Assembly: GCA_015227615.1 (NCBI GenBank)
Contig: JAALGZ010000009.1
Coordinates: 682,001 to 746,000, forward strand
DNA from: Labyrinthula sp. Ha
Lineage: Eukaryota; Sar; Bigyra; Labyrinthulida; Labyrinthulaceae
Reading direction: 5' to 3'
Length of the DNA stretch: 64,000 bases
Shown: in pieces, positions 53,256 through 64,000 of the stretch
Layout: every line of letters starts with the position of its first letter
Position numbering within the stretch: position 1 is the first letter of the stretch
The notes under the pieces: generated by a model
Database searches by the model: none
What the model was told of the DNA's origin: nothing
What the model saw: the letters and a program-made list of their open reading frames with translations, nothing else
Translations under genes and position numbers: made by a program

Positions 53256-56200
53256 TAGTGATGACAGTAGATCCCTATTGTAATATTTCAGTATTTTGTG
53301 TTTAGATTCCTTGGTGCTAAATTGCGAAAATTAATTTTTCTAATTCCCACAGGAATAAATGGCAAAGTGTACTTGTTTATAGATTTTGACAAAGATTTGT
53401 ATATATTAAAACATAAATCTTGTATTAGTCTCATTATGATTAAAAGATTGTAAATAACTCTTGTACGCTTTTAGCAGCACGGAATACTCCAATTTTCTCT
53501 ACTCTAAAGCGTACCTCGAAAAAATTCTACAAGTATATGTCCAATGCACCAGAAGAACCCCTAAACTATTTTCTTAACAGTAAATATAGACTTTAGTATT
53601 AAGTTAGAACTGCAATACGCAGTAGCAGTAGATCACACCTACGGTTCTACCTTTAGTTTAAAACACAGAAGATAAGAGTTGAACCACTTATTCTTCTGGC
53701 GGCGAAACTAACAAACATATTAGCATAATATGTTCTCAGGCCATAAAGACTTCTTCCAAATATCATTTCAATATTCTACACCTGAACTAACGGACATTAA
53801 TAATTTCTCCAGAAATTATTACTCAGATAAATTTGAACCAGGTTTTTGTTGATCCCCTTCCTCTGTTTAATATTTTACATTGTTTTGTAATGATAAATTC
53901 CCGTCGCAAATCTACCTTTTTTAACTTCTATTCCACGCTCAATGATATTATATTTCCATTTAAGAATTCAGGCGACAATCAAAAGGTAATAATTAAATTT
54001 TTCGCCAAAGGAAAATATATTAGCACCAAAGAAACTGCTGGTAATCCTTAAAATAAAATTTGAAGAATGCATATACCACAGTATAATGTTGCTATACCAG
54101 TCATGAGTAAAGAGAGCAATTTTGCTTTTGGTATTTATGTTTTCCGAAACACATTCAGTACAAAACTAAAAGCTATAATTTACCAGGATTGAAAATATTG
54201 TATCGTCCTTATTACGCATTGATATATGACTTAAAAATGATCAGATTTCCACTCCAATTAAAAACTTTTTAGAAGGGATCGTTGAAGATTATGAACTGCG
54301 TAAATCATATAGCTTAACAATTAATGAGATAGGTCAATTATTCTTCTTAACCAAGGGTATTATCATTATATATTCGCATTTCAAAATTATTCAAATTTGC
54401 AGAAAATATAAGTGCACCCACACGTAGATATAAGCTCGGATTTGAAGTTGTGCCAGAGAATCAGTACTAGAGTAGATTATATCAGTAACAAGACCAATGC
54501 ACTACAAAGCAAGAATCGATACTTTCAAATAATTTGATTTTGAACCAGAAGTTAATCTAATTTTATTTTAGCTACTAGTCTTCATAGCAGGTTATAAATA
54601 TGACTTGCGCCTTGAAAACTGATTATTATGCTGGGAGCATAGTACATTGTTCTGATCTTTGAAATAAAAGTATTATTTGGTTCAGTAGTACCATTGAAAA
54701 CTTAGAATGCTTCAAGTGCTAATTTGAAGTATGGGTTGAAAAATAAGGATGTCCATCTTACATTGCTTCTCCATGCAGAAACTCTAACAATTGTTCTCCT
54801 TTATAAATTAAACCATTATATAAATACAATAAACGATATTCTAATTTGATTCTAATTGAGCATTACTCCACCTTATTAACATAACGGAAACTAGAGTTTC
54901 CAAATATCTCCATATGACTCAATGCTTCTCATATCAAAATTCTTACAATACTAATCTTCATGCATTAAAGTCTTTGCGAGGTGATGATTTACTCTTCCAT
55001 AATTGTTATGTAGGATAATACTTCTTTTTTACTTTTATACGGTTTTTAGCTTTAATCGTATAGTGATAAGTTCTGGCAAAATTTCTCAGGTAATATTTTT
55101 TGAATAAATGAGTATACCTCCAGATATAAAAAAAATGTGTGGCTTATATTGACAGCTCACTTCTAAGGACCAAAAGTTCGATTAAATAGAAAAAAAGATA
55201 ATCAAAATACACTTCATTTAACTTATTCCGGCTTCAGAATTTCTTTTGCATGGAGTCATAAATCTTAATACATGTAAATAGTGAAACTCATCTTATTGAT
55301 GTAGTGGGGTAAGATAGGAAAATTTCTGCAGGCTCAAATCATAGTGATATACTCGAGTGTTTATTGAAAATACACATAGACACCATGCTCTAAGAAGTTT
55401 AATAATATTAGCATTCAAATAGATTGTCTAACAGTATTTTTTAGCTTTCGGTCATTATTACTGTCTTGTAGAGTCAGTCCTTCGTGCTATATGTACATCT
55501 TTTTACTCTAATATTGCTGCAATTTAGTTCTACTGGATCCTGTCGAGCTTAAGAGTTTTATTCAAATAGAAAATACTATAACTAAAATCCTAATACTGAG
55601 TCTTGAAGCAAATATACTAAATGTTTACATTAGGTTTGTCAAATTTAGATTACTTTTAAACATACTGTCGTATCTTTTCCTTTAAAGTTCCTCGTCTCTA
55701 AGATTTCTATCTGTCCCTTTATGGTTACTATATTTTTTGGTAATTAAAAATGATCCAAGGTGCTTCAAAGTTATATTTAAGAATATTGTTAGTCGTGGTG
55801 ATGAAATTTGTAATACATTGTATTGAATTACTATAATCTTGAATAATAATTCTTGGTAAACTATGTAAGAGTAAGACCCTTACGGGAATTATCATCAAAT
55901 AGTAATACATTCAAGAGCAGCATATTTTTTTCAAAGGTTTATTGCCCTTTGTGTACTCTTCATTAGGCCTTAAAATTTATGTTGTTAAAATACATGTTTA
56001 GACCATCCTTAGGGAAAACTCACGAATTTTTTGTCTGACAAATATGTTAATACCTGAACTCAGATAAACTGGTTTAATTCCAAGAAACGTAGTATATAAT
56101 AGTTACAAGTACCGTGCAGTAACAGCTGATATGAATACTAGCATTGGGCTTAAAGAAAAAGTTGCAAAAGCACTGAGTTATTTTCAAGATCTTAGTGTAT

Positions 56201-57920
56201 AGCACTAAGCCCAATAAAAATTTCTCCACAGCGGTTTCGGGGGTATTCTTACTTGAAAAAGAATTTGTACCACAGAGATGTCTTACAGTTTCTTGTACTC
56301 GGTTTCAGGCGGAGTTTTACCTTAACTGGAACTGTAAGATGGCTTAGTTGTTACTCTAAAGCTGCTAAACTTGGTGCACTTTTAATGTATTGGGGTCCCT
56401 TATAAGAATGGATTTGAGGTTCAACTACACATGAGTCAAAGAAAAGTACATGGTAATAACCTTTTCTCACTAAATTCGTCTGTCATACTCAAGTCATCGA
56501 TGTCTTCGGTTTTTTTAGCATTTAATCATAATTTTGATTGGAAAAAATCCTTGAAAATAGCTTGAAAAAAACTGCAGATACTGTCTAAATCATGTACGCT
56601 GCTCATCACCTGGTACTAATTTATCTAAAAATATCATTTGAAAAGAATCCTTTTGTTTTAAGCACTATCTGAACAAAATTTTATTTCTTTAACAATTAAA
56701 TACTTGAATATCTTCAAAAATGGTCGTTTGGGTGATGAAAGAATCGCAGGAAAAAATATTTGGAGGTCCTAATTCCCAATGTAGTTAGTCTCCAGGATGT
56801 TTCAGGGAATTTTCTGTTTGAGTCTGTTCAAAGTAAAATATGGTGTACATAGCACAATAATTATAGAAGACCGTACTTTTAGATTATGGTGATACTTGAT
56901 GGGGAAATTGTCTTCCCCCTGGAGAAAAAAGAGGATACTGATAAAAACTAAGTACTTGGAAGGGCTAGTTAAGAAGTACATCCCTCAACACTAGAGTAAA
57001 ACCCTTACTTCATTTTCGGAAGTGGTTAAGACTGCAACGCTATAACAAGATGCGAAAACAATTAAGCTAAGTAGTTCGAAATACCTTTTCTACAAGCTTC
57101 AAGAAACCTAATTGTGGGCAATATATGAGATCTACTGTTCGCTGAATCAACTAGAAAAGTTAACTTACCATTTCATACTATCTATTTAGATTGCTTTGTA
57201 ATCAGGTTATTCATATTCATGTATATGCTATCTCTTTCCGGATTACATTCCGTATTCCCTTACCTATCTTGACTGATGATTAGTCTCAATAAGCAGTAAT
57301 ACTAACTACTTGAGCCAGGGACACCTGGAACACATATCTCTAAGTCATGTAGCCGAACAAATTAATACTAATAAAATATTAGCTGAATATAATAACAATT
57401 AATTGATGAAGAATAAACTAACAGTTTTAACTTAATATTAATAATGAAAATAACACTCAAGAAGCCATTAGTAATTGTTCTCACTAAGTAAGCATAGTTG
57501 CAAGTTACAAAGTAACTTTATGAAACTTTGGAATCTACTATGCTAAGATATAGCAAACCATGCTTTGCCAGAGCTTACAAAAAACAAATGTTTTTACAAG
57601 AAAATGGAGTTCTTATAATTAGACTGCCTAGAAATAAAATGAGGGTGCAAACCCCTATTTCAACTGAGAAACCAAAGTAGGTTCTCTAGTATTTCTGCAA
57701 AGAACAAGAGGGGTTTAGAAATTTAGTTAACTTGTAAAGATCTTAATAAGAAAAAACTAAAACTTTATTTATAATCCATTAAAATGAATAAGAATGAAAG
57801 CGATATACCCGTTCATCGATTAGAAAACCGCTAACTACATTATATTTAGTTTCATCTTGATAGTTTTGACTTATTTAAACAAGGAAAAACTTAATAATTT
57901 GCTCACGCTGTGCAAATCTT

Positions 57921-57936
57921 AACCCTAAAAACCCTA
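57921..57936 (+). promoter_or_regulatory. Pair of telo-box-like AACCCTA motifs
   Basis: AACCCTA at 57921-57927 and again at 57930-57936, about 460 bp upstream of the acyltransferase start. In plants this motif is a promoter element of growth genes. Here it could equally be chance in AT-rich DNA. Confidence 0.25.
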
Positions 57937-58228
57937 GTCTCTCATTCTCATATATAGTTAATTGAGTTTTATTCATACTTTTTCGAAATATTTTCACAAA
58001 TACTCAGAAGAAGAGCTATGTGCTTTTACGTAATCAACTTGTATTTACACCTAGATAACTATCTTAACTTATTCTATCTGTAATATATATATAGGTTACG
58101 CAATAAGTATACACGTTTCATCTTTTGCGTAAAATGACATATTGTTTCAAAAAGTTCATTTTTTGTAATATTAAACGGACATTATCAGTATTCAGTTTCT
58201 TACCGGTAACTCCCGTTAAACCGATGTT

Positions 58229-58249
58229 CCAATTATCTGTCATAATTGG
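58229..58249. promoter_or_regulatory. Perfect 8-bp inverted repeat in acyltransferase promoter region
   Basis: CCAATTAT and ATAATTGG flank a 5-nt spacer, 143 nt upstream of the acyltransferase ATG. The palindrome TACCGGTA (58201-58208) lies just before and CTACCGG (58254-58260) just after. It looks like a dimeric transcription-factor site; function is inferred. Confidence 0.4.
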
Positions 58250-58391
58250 TATACTACCGGATAAAAAAGTGAAATCATAAATACGATTTGAAAAAGTGTT
58301 CTAAAATTCCGGCAGCTATACCGAATGGAAGTACATTGACCTAGCCGTTTAGGTAAAACAAAATTAAGTCGTTAAAATTAAAAAAAGAAAA

Positions 58392-59882
58392 ATGGAAAGA
58401 AGAAAACATCGGGCCAGTTATACAACGAAAGCTTTAGTTGGGTATATGAGAGGAAAAAATGAGCGAGAAAGGGGTGCTTGGATAGTAGGAACTATGTTCT
58501 TAAGCAGTAATCCTGGGATGGAACCGTTGAGAGTGATCTTGGAAGAGAGGTTATTGAAACTGGGACGATTTAAATCAGTTTACAAGAATGATGTGTTTGG
58601 TGGAGCATTTTATGAACAGACTGATGAAGAGTTTGACTGGGAATATCATTTGGCTATACCTGAACGCTTGAGTAAAGGGGAGGTTACAGAAAAAGAGGTC
58701 TTTGAGTTTTGCCAAAATATTGCCCTTGATGAGACTATACAACTTGATACAAAGAAGCCGTTGTGGAGATGCTTTCTCGTACCAGATGTAACTCAGAATA
58801 AGGAATCTAAATCCGTGTTGATCTTCGTTCTACACCATGCTATTGGAGACGGTACCTCGACCGTTGGTGTGATGTACAACCTTATGGATAACCCGCCTTT
58901 TGATCCAAAGAAGTTTTCATCAAAAAAGCAATCTTTGATAGAAAGCGGTGAGATAAAAGTAGTTCCGAAAAAAGAAAAGAAAAAGATATCACTGACTGGG
59001 TTTGAAAAACACAAAGCAAAGGTCTCGGGTATGTTTAAGGCTTTGACTGCAGTTTTGGGTGCAGGGGATACAAAGAATAGTTTAATAAAAGCGGATCACA
59101 ATAAAGCCGCAAAAAAACTAATGGGAAGAGCTGAGCCTAGGGCTTTGGATGAGTTTAAAGAGCTGACGAAGATGCTTCAAGCACACGAAGTGACGATAAA
59201 TGACTTGTTGATGACAGTTCTTTCGATGACTCTTCGAGCATATTTCGAGGAAACTGGAGAGTATAGGAAAGGTATGAAAGCCACAGCGAACATTCCAGTT
59301 AGCCTGAAATCATTGGAAAAGCCGCTCTTGGAAAAGAATAATCCTGGAAACAAGTTTACTTCATATTCATTCCCATATTGTCTTAACTACTCAGATCCGA
59401 TTGAATGCTTGTTCAAAGTAAAGAAAAGTTTAGATCAGGTCAAGGTCTCCCCTCAATTACCAGTCCAGTTTGTTCTAGGTAAATATCTATACTACATGAC
59501 ACCAAAAGTTATATTTGACCAGATCTTCCTTAGAATCAACTCAAAAGGGACATCTATGTTAAGTAATGTGGCAGGACCTGCAGAACAGATGAAAATAGGT
59601 GGAGCATTAGTGGAGGAAATTGTCTTTAATCTATATTCCCCAATATTGGTTTACTTTGGGTTGCTATCTTATAATGGAAAGGTTAATCTGTCATTGAGTA
59701 TTGATGAAAGACTTGGTGTTAAGCCAGAAGATATTCTCAAGCATTGGGGCGCACAACTAGAACTCTTGAAGAAGGAATGTAATACATTTAAGGAACATCT
59801 CGAGAAGGGTAATAAACTACCGAAGAAATCAGGACCGAGAAAATCTTTGAAAATACGACTTAGCTCTTCAGAATACAGATAG
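58392..59882 (+). CDS. Wax ester synthase / diacylglycerol acyltransferase (WS/DGAT type)
   Basis: 496 aa, ATG 58392. It transfers acyl groups from acyl-CoA to fatty alcohols or diacylglycerol, making wax esters or storage triacylglycerol. The catalytic motif HHAIGDG (His148, His149, Asp153, Gly154) matches HHxxxDG. The PLW motif is at 123-125 and the ND motif at 270-271 (NDLLMTVLS). The C-terminal WSD/DUF1298 domain includes SNVAGPAEQMKIGG near 400. The N-terminus is basic and has no obvious membrane helix, so association with ER or lipid droplets would be peripheral. The family is widespread in bacteria, plants and some protists. No intron is apparent. It is alone between two gene-poor regions. 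Confidence 0.9.
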   Translation: MERRKHRASYTTKALVGYMRGKNERERGAWIVGTMFLSSNPGMEPLRVILEERLLKLGRFKSVYKNDVFGGAFYEQTDEEFDWEYHLAIPERLSKGEVTEKEVFEFCQNIALDETIQLDTKKPLWRCFLVPDVTQNKESKSVLIFVLHHAIGDGTSTVGVMYNLMDNPPFDPKKFSSKKQSLIESGEIKVVPKKEKKKISLTGFEKHKAKVSGMFKALTAVLGAGDTKNSLIKADHNKAAKKLMGRAEPRALDEFKELTKMLQAHEVTINDLLMTVLSMTLRAYFEETGEYRKGMKATANIPVSLKSLEKPLLEKNNPGNKFTSYSFPYCLNYSDPIECLFKVKKSLDQVKVSPQLPVQFVLGKYLYYMTPKVIFDQIFLRINSKGTSMLSNVAGPAEQMKIGGALVEEIVFNLYSPILVYFGLLSYNGKVNLSLSIDERLGVKPEDILKHWGAQLELLKKECNTFKEHLEKGNKLPKKSGPRKSLKIRLSSSEYR

Positions 59883-62800
59883 CAATGTTACACAAGTAGA
59901 ATTTAGTGGGTAAAGTTCTGTTATACTCATCTCTATATGTATATTAACCATTAACTCAGACTTGGGCCCTGCATTTAACAGCGTCTGCGGCTTGAAAATA
60001 CTGTTAACAAAGAAATCCTGTGTCTCGTAAGCCAAGGTCTTGAATAAAGCATAATTTAAGAACACCAAAATATGCGAATATGAAAGGTACTTCTTCTATA
60101 CATATCTTCGCGCTTACGGTATAACAAGGACTGAATGTAAAAGACTAGCTTTTCCTGTGTCATACCTAACAAAATGTACATCTTCAATGGTTCAAATTTG
60201 TGGTGATCTAAATAGATTGCCTACTCGTAAAACTTCTCTTTGTACGACCAATAAACGAGTATGCCTACTTTGCTATAGGAAACCCGTAGGTTTTAGGTAG
60301 ACACATGATTGAATAGATTCATTTAATTACTACGTGTGGCAGAAATAAAATAAATATGTTGTGAAGCTTTTAAATAACCATAGAACTGTCTACATAATTT
60401 AGATAATATACGAGCCTTTCGGAACAAACCTTCTGATGGCTGAGTTCGTAGGACATAGATGAGGCCAAAAATAATCATACAACTATCTAAATAAGAAAGA
60501 AATTCTCAATATCATAAATTTTGGGTCGATAACCCACATATGAAATCATCTTAAGGCTTTAACTCCACAAGTTGCACTCTTAACCTGTGAGATGAACATA
60601 GAGACTAATATCTTCCACCGTTTCTTCAAAATTGTAAGCTCTTCATTATTCCATCTCAGGTAAGCTGCAGATGATCTAAAGACAAATTCTTACAAATGAG
60701 AGTCCATAAATGGGGAGCTTAGGTGTCGAAGCCTAGCCTGAAAGCTTTAAGCAATAATAGATGACTACTGTGACCGAAGTTGCTAACCCAAATACTCTGT
60801 ACAAGAATATTGCCTCATTCTCCAGAGAAAGTTGCATTAGGAGGTTCTTGTTGCTGAAATTAAAAGGCAATTCTCATTTCTAGGGTGGCAAGATCCATCA
60901 TTGCACATACCGAGTGACCTGCAAATACGCATCGATTTTGATAAAATTAACCAACAGTTATTTAAAACTGTCTAGATTCTGATCATGAATAAGAGAATTG
61001 GGATTTAGATTCGCGTTAAATCATTCTGATTTTATTCCGATTTGAAAATAATCATCAACAACCTATTAAAATCGTTTGGAAATTATATATATCAATTGAT
61101 AAAAAATATATTATCAAAATTTTGTGTATATATCAACATTAAATCAAATCCATTTCCTAACCACAACTCCTTAAACTTTTACCAGTATTTATTCTGCAAT
61201 GCATTGTACTTTAGTTAGCATAGGCAACAAAGAGCTAGTTAAGATCCATAATCATGGTAGCAAGCATAAATTCTTTATATAATTATACTTCGCTTCATCT
61301 GCTCGAGGCATATGACTGCTTCTTCAACCTATAAATTCTTACCTAGCTCTTGCACTCAAAATATATATATTCATTCTTTCTTGCCTCTTTCCCTGTGAAT
61401 ATGTATTATAACATTAAGGACAATATTGAGCCATTGAGCCTTAATTTGATTTCATATAATCGTAAGAGCAATATCAATCGTTGACGACAGGTTATTTAAA
61501 TTCGGTACTGTACATATTTTCACATATTTCCTTGGAAATTTTGAAAAGCTAGTTGATACAATAGGTCTTTCTACAGATCCTATGGTTTTACTACATTTTT
61601 AGCTTTTAAAATTTTAAGAAATTTTTGCAAAGGCGTTTTTTTATCGAAATGAGATAAAGATTATAAATTTATTTGGTACTTGTACCAATGGGACTTTCAC
61701 TTCCTTGTTATGAAGCCATGTTTGTACTTAAGTGAAGAATCCTTAAAATCTTCTACCTATTTAAAGAGTGTGTGACTGTTTACACGAAAAAATAGTAATG
61801 TTCTTTACACTTATTTAAAGTTGATAAAAATAACATCTTCAAACATATATTTTTTAAAAAATTCTGCTTAATCAGACAGCCTGTTTATGGATTCGAGGTG
61901 TTCATTGAGGGTTTCCAGCATATCAAAAAATATAAAAAGCACCCGAATGTGTGATACATCCACACTCACTTTCCTTCATCTATCATGAGATGATCTATTA
62001 GCGGACACCCATTACAGAAAAAATAGTATCCCAATGCTTCTCTTACCTAGAGGTTCTCCATGCTGGATTATATTCACTCTTTTTTACTTAATGAATTTGT
62101 AATTTTCTTTGGTGAAATTTCTTCTATGGGGATTTCCTAGTGATAAAAATATTTAAAGGTTGCTATTTTCTAACCAGTAAGAGTTTAAAATTTCAATATT
62201 GATAAGAAAAAATGGTTAAAAATAATAAATTCAAGAACCCCTACTTATGTTGATTTGCTTTGACGAAACTGATAGCATGAAAGGAGTTTTGAAATTCTCT
62301 CCGATTCTATCTGTATTTTTCTTTAAGTGCATCTTTAGCTTTAAAACATTAACTTGAACACTTTGTTTACTTACTAAAATAAACACAACTTGCGGAAATA
62401 CCTATCTAATAGAAACTGTTTAATCAAATTTTCATACAACAAGTATTAGTTATGATATAAAGCCTTGCCTGACATTCTTTTACAGTTTATTATTAAATCT
62501 AAAAATTTAATTTCAATAAAGCCCAAAATCTCTAAAATAAGATCGATTGAATAAGTAAGAAACTTATTGATTTTGTTTTTCTTAATTTTTCTAGCACTTG
62601 AGCTTAATTTTACTCAGAAATTCCTCTTCCAAATACTTAGGAATAGAGTTCATATAGAAGGCAAAACTCTATTTTCCTAGGAACTGTGAAGCATCAATAA
62701 TATTTTAATTGCTACAAATTATTTATATTTATTATTTTTGAGTATGATCATGAAGTTAGTTTAAATACCCAACTATCGAGCAAAATTATTTAGAGTGCTA

Positions 62801-64000
62801 AACTTTTACCATCTGACGCAGATCTAAAAAAACTGTACGAGCTAATATAATATTTACTTACATTTTTTGGAGAAACTATACCCAAAAGGAAAAAATTAAG
62901 CTAATATGGCAGCGTTTTTTTAGATTTAAGCTCTAAATGAAATTTATTTAAGCTATTAGCTTCACTTAAATATAGTTGGCAATGTATCTATCCAGCAAAG
63001 CTTAGTTCTTAATGGTTAATATTTCTATTATGAACAACAAAATTTTCAAATACACTTACTGCTTGAATAGGCTTTTCATTTTATGATCTAACACTGAATA
63101 TAACTCTCCTTTAAACATTATTTTCCTTGAACAATTGTCTTAGTTACCTTGGTTCTTATTAATGACTGCTAGGTGGTTCTAGTTTATTCATTTATTTTGC
63201 ATTGTTAAACTTAGTTATGAAAATATTTCTCTAGAGAATTTTCACAAATAACTCTGAAGTATTATTATATATTCAATAATGTTTCCAGCGTATATGCAAT
63301 AAACTTTACATGAATAGCACGGGTACACATACAAACACCAGTGTACCATCTCAAAAATAGTATAATGAAATATCTGATTACTCGGCATGCAAAGGATTTC
63401 TCAGTGTCCAAAAATATTCAGGAAAGAACTAGATACATATATAAATCCGTTCTTTTTATGGGATGGTAGGGTACCAAAGATACTGACGCATCTATTACAA
63501 GCTCATTCGTGAATATTGGGAGCTCTATGTGGTTAATCCTGTTTATTGCTCTTTGTTGTTCAAACGAAGTTCATAATTTGTTAATCTTATTAACTTGTAG
63601 CAATAAAGTCATATGTGGTAAATAAATAGTTTCTTGTAGTCTGCAAAGTTGCTATTTTTCCAGCTAAATAAACACAATGTAGCTCAAATGTTTCTCTTTT
63701 CCTACAAATATTTTTGCATTTCTTTGATAGTATTATTGGTATTTTGGAATCTGAAAATTAAACTTACTTAGCATGGTATACAATAAAAATTGATTTCAGA
63801 CACTATTGTTTCTAAGCATACCGTTGTAGACAGCCGAATTGAGTTAAGTACATCGAAAATGTAGGTAACAATAGCTCAGACTTCAATTCTATGGAGCGGG
63901 TGTTAACAATTGTATTGAAGATGAAATATGATATTTGAAAAATATTGACTTATTTTTTACTATTGTTTCAGATTTAGCTGTGATATCTAAATAATTATAA
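59883..64000. other. 4.1 kb gene-poor region to window end
   Basis: No frame above about 66 codons. Very AT-rich with many short A/T runs, especially after 61 kb. No repeats or RNA genes were recognised. Confidence 0.4.

Larger units (their letters stand above)
51749..58391. other. 6.6 kb gene-poor region
   Basis: The largest gap in the window. Frames stay below about 75 codons. It contains a 23-bp tandem duplication at 53210-53255, a pair of AACCCTA motifs at 57921-57936, and a near-perfect inverted repeat at 58229-58249 close to the acyltransferase start. No tRNA, rRNA or transposon signature was recognised. Confidence 0.4.

Overview
This 64 kb window is AT-rich nuclear DNA from a free-living or facultative protist. 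The evidence is a class-level myosin, a cytosolic Hsp104/ClpB, an EDRF1-family protein, an LRR-Roco GTPase, a CAP-Gly/WD40 protein and a trimethyllysine-type dioxygenase, all on one contig, with standard stop codons (TAA, TAG and TGA are all used). Two features suggest a stramenopile or another SAR-like lineage: the four-fold CxxxxC...CxxH-GGG zinc-knuckle protein and the wax-ester-synthase-type acyltransferase. This placement is an inference and not firm.

Layout. 0-1.2 kb: a three-exon helical gene on the minus strand. 1.7-3.5 kb: two doubtful multi-exon or decayed genes. 3.8-8.2 kb: a myosin with C-terminal PH-like domains (minus). 10-11.3 kb: a multi-pass membrane protein (minus). 16.6-18.3 kb: a small lysine-rich ORF (plus) overlapping tail to tail with a two-TM protein (minus). 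22.4-29.4 kb is the densest island: Hsp104 with a heat-shock-element array, a large acidic coiled-coil protein, a small tail-anchored protein and a mitochondrial dioxygenase. 34.7-39.7 kb: zinc-knuckle protein, Nop9/Pumilio-like protein, CAP-Gly/WD40 protein (all plus) and a DbpA-type RNA-binding-domain protein (minus). 45.4-51.7 kb: EDRF1-like (plus) and LRR-Roco (minus). 58.4-59.9 kb: WS/DGAT acyltransferase (plus). Between the islands lie gene-poor stretches of about 1-7 kb in which only short, random-looking open frames are visible.

The most informative signal is the introns. In four genes, splice models restored by hand give 13 introns of only 25-30 nt (mode 27). All start GTA and end AG, and most are T-rich. 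They rescue reading frames and conserved motifs: the myosin SH3-like N-terminus, the Roco leucine-rich repeats and the Roco P-loop. One 27-nt intron sits in frame inside the Roco P-loop and would be missed by any ORF-based annotation. Introns cluster at the 5' ends of genes. Convergent neighbours end almost stop to stop (overlap of 6 nt, 0 nt and 2 nt), although kilobases of empty DNA are available elsewhere.
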